Assembly: GCF_963662255.1 (NCBI RefSeq)
Contig: NC_085051.1
Location: 53,979,101-54,043,100 of the forward strand
Reading direction: 5' to 3'
From: Cinclus cinclus
Lineage: Eukaryota; Chordata; Aves; Passeriformes; Cinclidae
DNA: 64,000 bases
This document shows, piece by piece, positions 60,530 to 64,000 of this stretch (within the stretch, counting starts at the first letter, position 1; every line of letters starts with the position of its first letter). The notes beneath the pieces were generated by a model. That model saw only the letters and a list, made by a program, of their open reading frames with translations, searched no databases and was not told where the DNA came from. The position numbers and the translations under genes are program-made.

Positions 60530-63500
60530 CTGTGAAGCCTGAAATAGGGTCCAAATTCTGTCACTAAATTTTGCTGTTGGTCACCAGACCTCTGTCAAGA
60601 GCAGAAGAGCTCCACAGAGGCATTAGAAGAAGCAAAAGGGTTAAAACTCCATTGTGTTTATTGCATGCTGCAAAATGCTGCTAACTGAGGTATTCTTCTG
60701 CACCGCAGGTTCTATTGGCTTCAATTAAAAATAAAATTTTAAAAAAAATAATTAAAAAGCATGCTTTCAGCAAATGAATATTCTGATGAAGGAGCAGATG
60801 AGTTGCAGAGGTCACCTGGTGGCCCTCCACAGATGCCACCAGAGTTGAGCATATTTAATCATATTGAACATTGGGAGCAAGAGCCCCACACAGTGTTAGT
60901 GTTGTAGCCAGCAGTGGTGTCAGTGAAGCAGGGACTGGCACAGGGGATCTGACTGTGGCTCCCTCTGTGCAAGGACACCATGCTGATCCCATGGACCAGG
61001 AGCAAGATGGGGGACCTGAGAGCAAGAGGCCACCTCTCCATTGCATAACCACCAGGCAAGGGGATGAAAGCAAAAAGGAGAACCCATCCATCTTTTAATA
61101 ACAAGCACTGTAGCTACTATGAGGCCTGGAAGGTGACAAAGCCAACACAGTAGTTATAGGACATTGCCAGCTGACATTTGCCATGCTGTGACAGTGCATC
61201 CAACCACCCTCAGCCATGGCTCATACCAGGAGAAGAACTTCAGAAAGACTTCACAGTCTGCCCTGAAAAAAGCAGAGCTATCATAGGGCTGGTAAGGCTA
61301 AGGATTAATTCCTATTTTTATTTTGTCTCACTTGTGTCTTGCATTTGAACAAGAGTTGAATGTTTGGTAAGATGAAGGGTTCAGCATACAGCATACATTT
61401 CTAAGCTGAGTTATTACCGCTGGTGCATGGAGCAAAAGTGCCCCCTGGGATGTTTCACAGGATATAATGTCTGACTTGATGATGGAAACAAAAGAAGTCC
61501 TCTCCATGGCAGATTTAGTCTCTTGAATTTACTGATAATGCACTCTCCTCCAATAAATCAAAATTCCACTTCACCCACTCAGATGCTGGTTCTGCACACT
61601 GCTGACACACATGGAAATGCAAACCTCCCATAAAAGTGAAAGAAAATGTAAGTTATGTTCTGATAAACAAAGAGAGACTTCAGAATGAGAGGGGAAAACC
61701 TTGGTTTGCACTTAAAATTAACTCTCTGAAACACAGTAAGTGAGAGATTGAAAAAGAAAGAGGTGCTGATGCAGGGCACATGAAGCCCAGCTGTGTAGTT
61801 CTGTACTGAGGCTTTCCTAAGGGATCAGTTTTCCCTTTGGTAACCCCTCCTTGCCTTTCCCCTTGCAGCCCAGAAAACTCACTACAGAGAGCTCACATTC
61901 AGTACAAGGTCACCCCAGAGAGATCTTCCCCTCCCCTGCCTCCCAGCAATATGTATTAAAATGTCATCCTGGCCTTCAGGAAAAGCAATTTTCTCTGCCT
62001 TAGTGTAGGGTAGGTGTGATCCACCAGTGTGGATGGAGACATCAGCATCAGAGCCAGTCCTCCCTGCTATGGAGAGAGGAAAAGGTGCCTGCAGGATAGG
62101 ACTCACACACAGATTATTTAATTTTAGGGTTTTAAATTAGGATGGATGAATTGCCCCTAAAAGTACTTATTTGTCTCCCTTGACTGTAGCAGGGGCCTGG
62201 GGTGATGTTCTGAGCTGTGGGGCACCTGCATGGCAGCAGACACCTGAGCAGCTGAATCCTGACTTTGCAGTTAGTGAGAGGAAGTGTTTCCTGGGGTGGG
62301 AGAGATCCTACGCAGGGTGCAGATGCTCATGCTTTTGCTCCATCCAGATGAGTAAGGATTTGCAAATCAGCTGATATGGAGAGGAGCTGGACTTGCTTTT
62401 TGCATCTTTTCTACTTTATGCTGGTGAGCATGGGAAGAGACGGGAGAGAAGGGAAGGGGGTGCTGTGCTTAAGGCATGAGAGCTCTTTTGTGATAAGAAT
62501 TTGGGAAATAGATAGAAGTCCTGGCCATTCCAGACAGAGCACTTGAACCCTCACAGCCTGCAGTTCCCAAGGCAGCTGAGCATGATGTGTGCCCAGCAGT
62601 GAAATCACTGACACTGGCTCCTGCTCTAGCCCGTTCCCACTCAGAGTGGAATCCAGTCCATGTGTCTTCTCAGCTACATAAAACTCAGCTATCTGACCTA
62701 AACTAGGTATTGTGGCTCCCTGCAGAATGCTATTAGCTCCCCCCTAGCCCAGGCAAGGGGTTATCAGCTCATCTGTTTTAGAGCTCTTGGAATGGGATGA
62801 GCATGGCTCTCTCTATGACTGCCTGCACCTCTCCTGGCTGATTATTCCATTTGCTAAGGAGGATAAATGCCTCTAAATGAAACTTAGCAAAACACTGAGA
62901 GCACTTTGAATGCTCCCTGTAGAAAGCAGATTGAGGGCAAATTTAGCCCATCCACGCACAAGATGGCAATGCTTGCTTGATTGGGAAACCCTCTGTTCCT
63001 TCCTCTTATCCCAGACCTTGCAGGGAGTCTGGGAGGTGATGGGGGCTTCCCAGCTCTCAGTGAGGGGAGTCTGGAGCTGGAAGCCCAACAAACAAAACAG
63101 ACTGAAGAAAACCAGGCTGTGTTAATTTATCCTGAAGTCTCATCTCTCCCTAAATCAGCAGTCTGTACAGCCAGCCACAGCCTGCTTGCATATTGCTATA
63201 TATACATCAAACAAGAACGAAATGTTGACAGAAGAGCTGAATTTCACGCGCTTATTCAAGAAGCAGCCTGGTTGAAGAGATGTCAAATGTCAAATTTAAG
63301 TGTCTCCCTTCCTCCAGCTCCCCCATTCCAGTGGCAAACTGGGGCACAGTCAGCTTCCCCTAACACAGGGCAGGGTGTGCAGGAGCTGGGGTGTTGTGCA
63401 GGCTCAGGCTGCTGGCCAGGCACAGCTGAAATGCAAAATCCCTATGCCCTCCACACACTTGCTTTGTATGGGCAAGGAGCTGTTGTGCATGACAGATGAG

Positions 63501-64000
63501 AGCTGCAAAGCAGGCAGGTCAGCATTGTGGCGAGGGTCAGGGCTATTTCAATGGCTGGAGATGCTCTAATTATAGTGTTGGGAAGGCTGGAAGCTGCCAG
63601 GTTCGATATGGGAATAATGCAACAAGGGACTTGCAGAGTAAAGACACTTGTTGTTTTGTTCTTGGCTTAACTCAGGGACAAAGCCTTTGAGGAAGGAAAA
63701 GCAAATTTAAGGTTATAATTCAGTCCCAGGAACACTGAACATATATATATATTTAGACAGAAGAAAAATAAATCAAGGCAGCCTTGTGTTTATTGCACTG
63801 GCTCCATCTCCTGTGCTTTTGGCATGGTGTGTTTCCAGCTGAGCTCCAGCCAGTTGCCTGGGTGGTTAAATGCTGAAGGATCAGCAGGATAAACAGCTGA
63901 GGAAGCCTTGCTGCTCACTCACACACAGAGCCTTTGGTGGGTGCTCAGGCAAGTACATGGCTTTATACATATTGCACTGCTTCTCTTTGTTACCTGCTCC
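60530..64000. other. Non-coding DNA, no recognised element
   Basis: Unique sequence with an A/T-rich patch near 60725-60760 and a (TA)-type tract near 63741-63755. Frames at 60871-61098 and 62981-63499 are open without recognisable products or splice support. Confidence 0.4.

Noticed and set aside
62981..63499. 172-codon plus-strand frame
   Set aside because: No motif, and neighbouring frames are open over the same GC-richer patch.
63595..63612. GGTTCGATATGGG as a tRNA B box
   Set aside because: No A box at the proper distance and no cloverleaf can be drawn around it.

Overview
The window looks like vertebrate nuclear DNA, most probably from a bird and possibly a passerine. It is AT-rich, poor in CpG and almost free of long coding frames. 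Its recognisable interspersed repeats are degraded CR1 LINEs, seen as 3' tails with the usual TGCCCAGAG... and TTCTATGATTCTATGA-like endings, one antisense CR1 reverse-transcriptase fragment, and a retroviral LTR of a type familiar in bird genomes. Nothing bacterial, plasmid-like or phage-like is present (no operons, no CRISPR array, no rRNA or tRNA). The species and locus cannot be named from the sequence alone.

Layout. 1-14 kb: mostly unique intron-like or intergenic DNA. It holds an antisense CR1 reverse-transcriptase fragment (4618-5045), a possible LTR (5069-5310) and a solo LTR with matching target-site duplications (9401-9972). 14.8-15.3 kb: a perfect (TTTCC)n array of about 93 units. 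18-19.3 kb: two CR1 tails in opposite orientations. 21.1-21.6 kb: a 460-base CA/CAAA compound array. 22-48 kb: a long, quiet, AT-rich stretch with few recognisable repeats; it contains two perfect 22-base palindromes and one CR1 stub (32636-32703). 48.9-60.5 kb: four further CR1 fragments. The last 3.5 kb is unremarkable.

Genes. No complete gene is visible and I recognise no protein. What can be supported is a set of short open segments bounded by good splice signals. On the minus strand, five candidate exons (20619-20699, 18979-19024, 10199-10257, 4243-4327, 3660-3955) join without phase conflict into a 188-residue carboxy-terminal tail. A longer candidate lies at 33029-33210, and weaker ones lie at 21771-22070 and 50131-50266. 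On the plus strand, 1266-1365 and 7299-7402 join in phase, and 12658-12834 could follow. The two chains interleave, so they compete unless the genes are nested. Pseudo-exons are common in DNA like this, so all exon calls carry low to moderate confidence. RNA evidence or conservation would settle them.
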